Shown here: positions 62,985-64,000 of the stretch, piece by piece
How the letters are laid out: each line of letters starts with the position of its first letter
Position numbering within the stretch: the first letter of the stretch is position 1
Assembly: GCA_001051155.2 (NCBI GenBank)
Contig: JYIP02000010.1
Location: forward strand, 1,116,001 to 1,180,000
DNA: 64,000 nt
Source: Chrysoporthe austroafricana
Lineage: Eukaryota; Ascomycota; Sordariomycetes; Diaporthales; Cryphonectriaceae
Direction of reading: 5' to 3'
Notes under the pieces: generated by a model
The model's database searches: none
Told to the model about the DNA's origin: nothing
The model's input: the letters and a program-made list of their open reading frames with translations, nothing else
Position numbers and translations under genes: made by a program

Positions 62985-63173
62985 TATTATAACCCAATAT
63001 GCAGAATTAGGGTATAGTATTAAAGTGCCTTAAAACGAATTATATAGTATAAGGATTTTCAGACTTTATAGAAAAACCCAATAATGCTTATATAAGTAAA
63101 GGTTAGGATTAAATCTAGGATCGATAAAATCGGTATCGATATTATTAATATATAAACGGATTAATAAGATCGG
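62985..63173 (+). repeat. Gypsy LTR, U3 part only
   Basis: Starts TATTATAACCC and keeps the U3 through GCTTATATAAG, AAAGGTTAGG and a GATCGATAAAATCGGTATCG cassette. It then meets an inverted LTR at 63174. Confidence 0.6.
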
Positions 63174-63559
63174 TATTATAAACGCTGCAATAATTTTAAA
63201 ATATACTTTAAAGTTAAAAGGTTTATATTAATAAAAGCAGTGCTAAGTATAAGCTTTGAATTCGAAAATATATTAAGTTTTCGATATAATAGTTTATAAG
63301 CTATAAAGCTATTATTTTATAAGAGATAATACTTAGATTTACGATTAAAAAGCTATAGCAATTTATTTAATAAGTGTTTTTATTCTTATATAACTAGCTT
63401 TTCAGTTTGGGATTAATAATATCGATATCGATTCTATCGATCCTGGGCTTAACTTTAACCCTTACTTATATAAGCATCTGTTAATTTTTTTCTATAACGG
63501 CTGGAAATCTTAACATTATATAATTCGTTCCTTAATACTGTATTCTAATTTTGCATATT
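63174..63559 (-). repeat. Gypsy LTR, inverted, slightly truncated
   Basis: Starts TATTATAAACGCTGCA (LTR end in reverse), TATA and cassette (ATCGATATCGATTCTATCGAT) at about 63395-63450, TTTAACCCTTACTTATATAAGC at about 63455. The last dozen bases of the terminus are missing at the junction with the next LTR. Confidence 0.65.
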
Positions 63560-64000
63560 TGTTATGAACCTATATGCAGAACTAAGATGCGGTACTAAAG
63601 CTACTCAAAACAGCTTACTCGGTGCCGGGATTTTTAAGCTTAGCTGCAGAATCTGACAAACGCTTATATAAGCTAAGGTTAGAGTTAGATAAGATAAGGA
63701 TTATTGGATTACCAAGTAAGCCGGCAAACCAGGCTTACTAGCTTACTTAATGAGCCAGTAATCCTATACTGAAAAACCGGATATATAAAGATTAGATATT
63801 TACCAAATAGGAATAATAGCTTTTCAGCAATCAATCTAAATATCAATTGGACCCTATTATTAATAGTCGTTCCAGACTTATAAATATTGCAATACTCAGT
63901 AAACGTATTTCGATATTCAAAGCGTATATTTAGTACCGTTTTTATTAGTATAAACCCTTTTGATTCTATAATTATCTCAGGATTATTGCAACATTTATAA
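63560..64000 (+). repeat. Gypsy LTR running to the window end
   Basis: Starts TGTTATGAACC; cassette at about 63700-63770 is of the GGATTA/TAATCC and AAGTAAGCC/GGCTTACT type; U5 ends ...GCAACATTTATAA at 64000, within about two bases of the expected terminus. Gag of a further Gypsy copy may follow outside. Confidence 0.7.

Overview
The window comes from a filamentous ascomycete. Genes carry short introns with GT..AG ends and CTGAC-type branch sites. Gene families are typical of mould secondary metabolism: P450s, a reducing-type PKS relic, an NmrA-like reductase, a NACHT/STAND relic, a fungal rhodopsin-like exon and a secreted tyrosinase. The repeats are so AT-rich and full of stops that repeat-induced point mutation (RIP) is the natural explanation.

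Layout. (1) 1-9.65 kb has normal composition: a partial P450 (minus, runs off the left edge), an intact six-exon P450 (1760-3750, plus, 522 aa after splicing), a stop-riddled ER-ACP relic of a polyketide synthase (minus), an intact 243-aa NAD(P)-binding protein (minus), a NACHT ATPase relic, and exon 1 of a rhodopsin-like membrane protein that ends where the AT-rich block begins. This looks like a partly decayed metabolite gene neighbourhood. (2) 9.7-46.9 kb is a RIP-degraded block of nested repeats: a Copia (plus), several chromodomain Gypsy elements with 411-453 bp LTRs, a second Gypsy type (minus) carrying a pogo/Fot-type DNA transposon, solo LTRs, and an unclassified 2.6-kb repeat here called X. 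(3) 46.9-60.04 kb is one Copia element (minus strand, 211-bp LTRs, TSD GTTAT) split by a complete Gypsy (51446-58870, 411-bp LTRs, TSD AAGGA). Both are less mutated than block 2. (4) 60.6-62.4 kb is a GC-rich island holding one intact two-exon tyrosinase (365 aa, secreted). (5) From 62.8 kb to the end is another pile of LTRs.

The clearest unusual signals lie in the repeats. The Gypsy LTRs share a frame, but at one fixed place in U3, between a telomere-like TTAGGG box and the TATA box, each subfamily carries a different set of short palindromes. The Gypsy elements also carry a conserved antisense reading frame for a Cys-rich/coiled-coil protein near their 3' end. Target-site duplications and rejoined flanks let the nesting order be read directly. 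All protein calls rest on reading motifs by eye; no database search was run.
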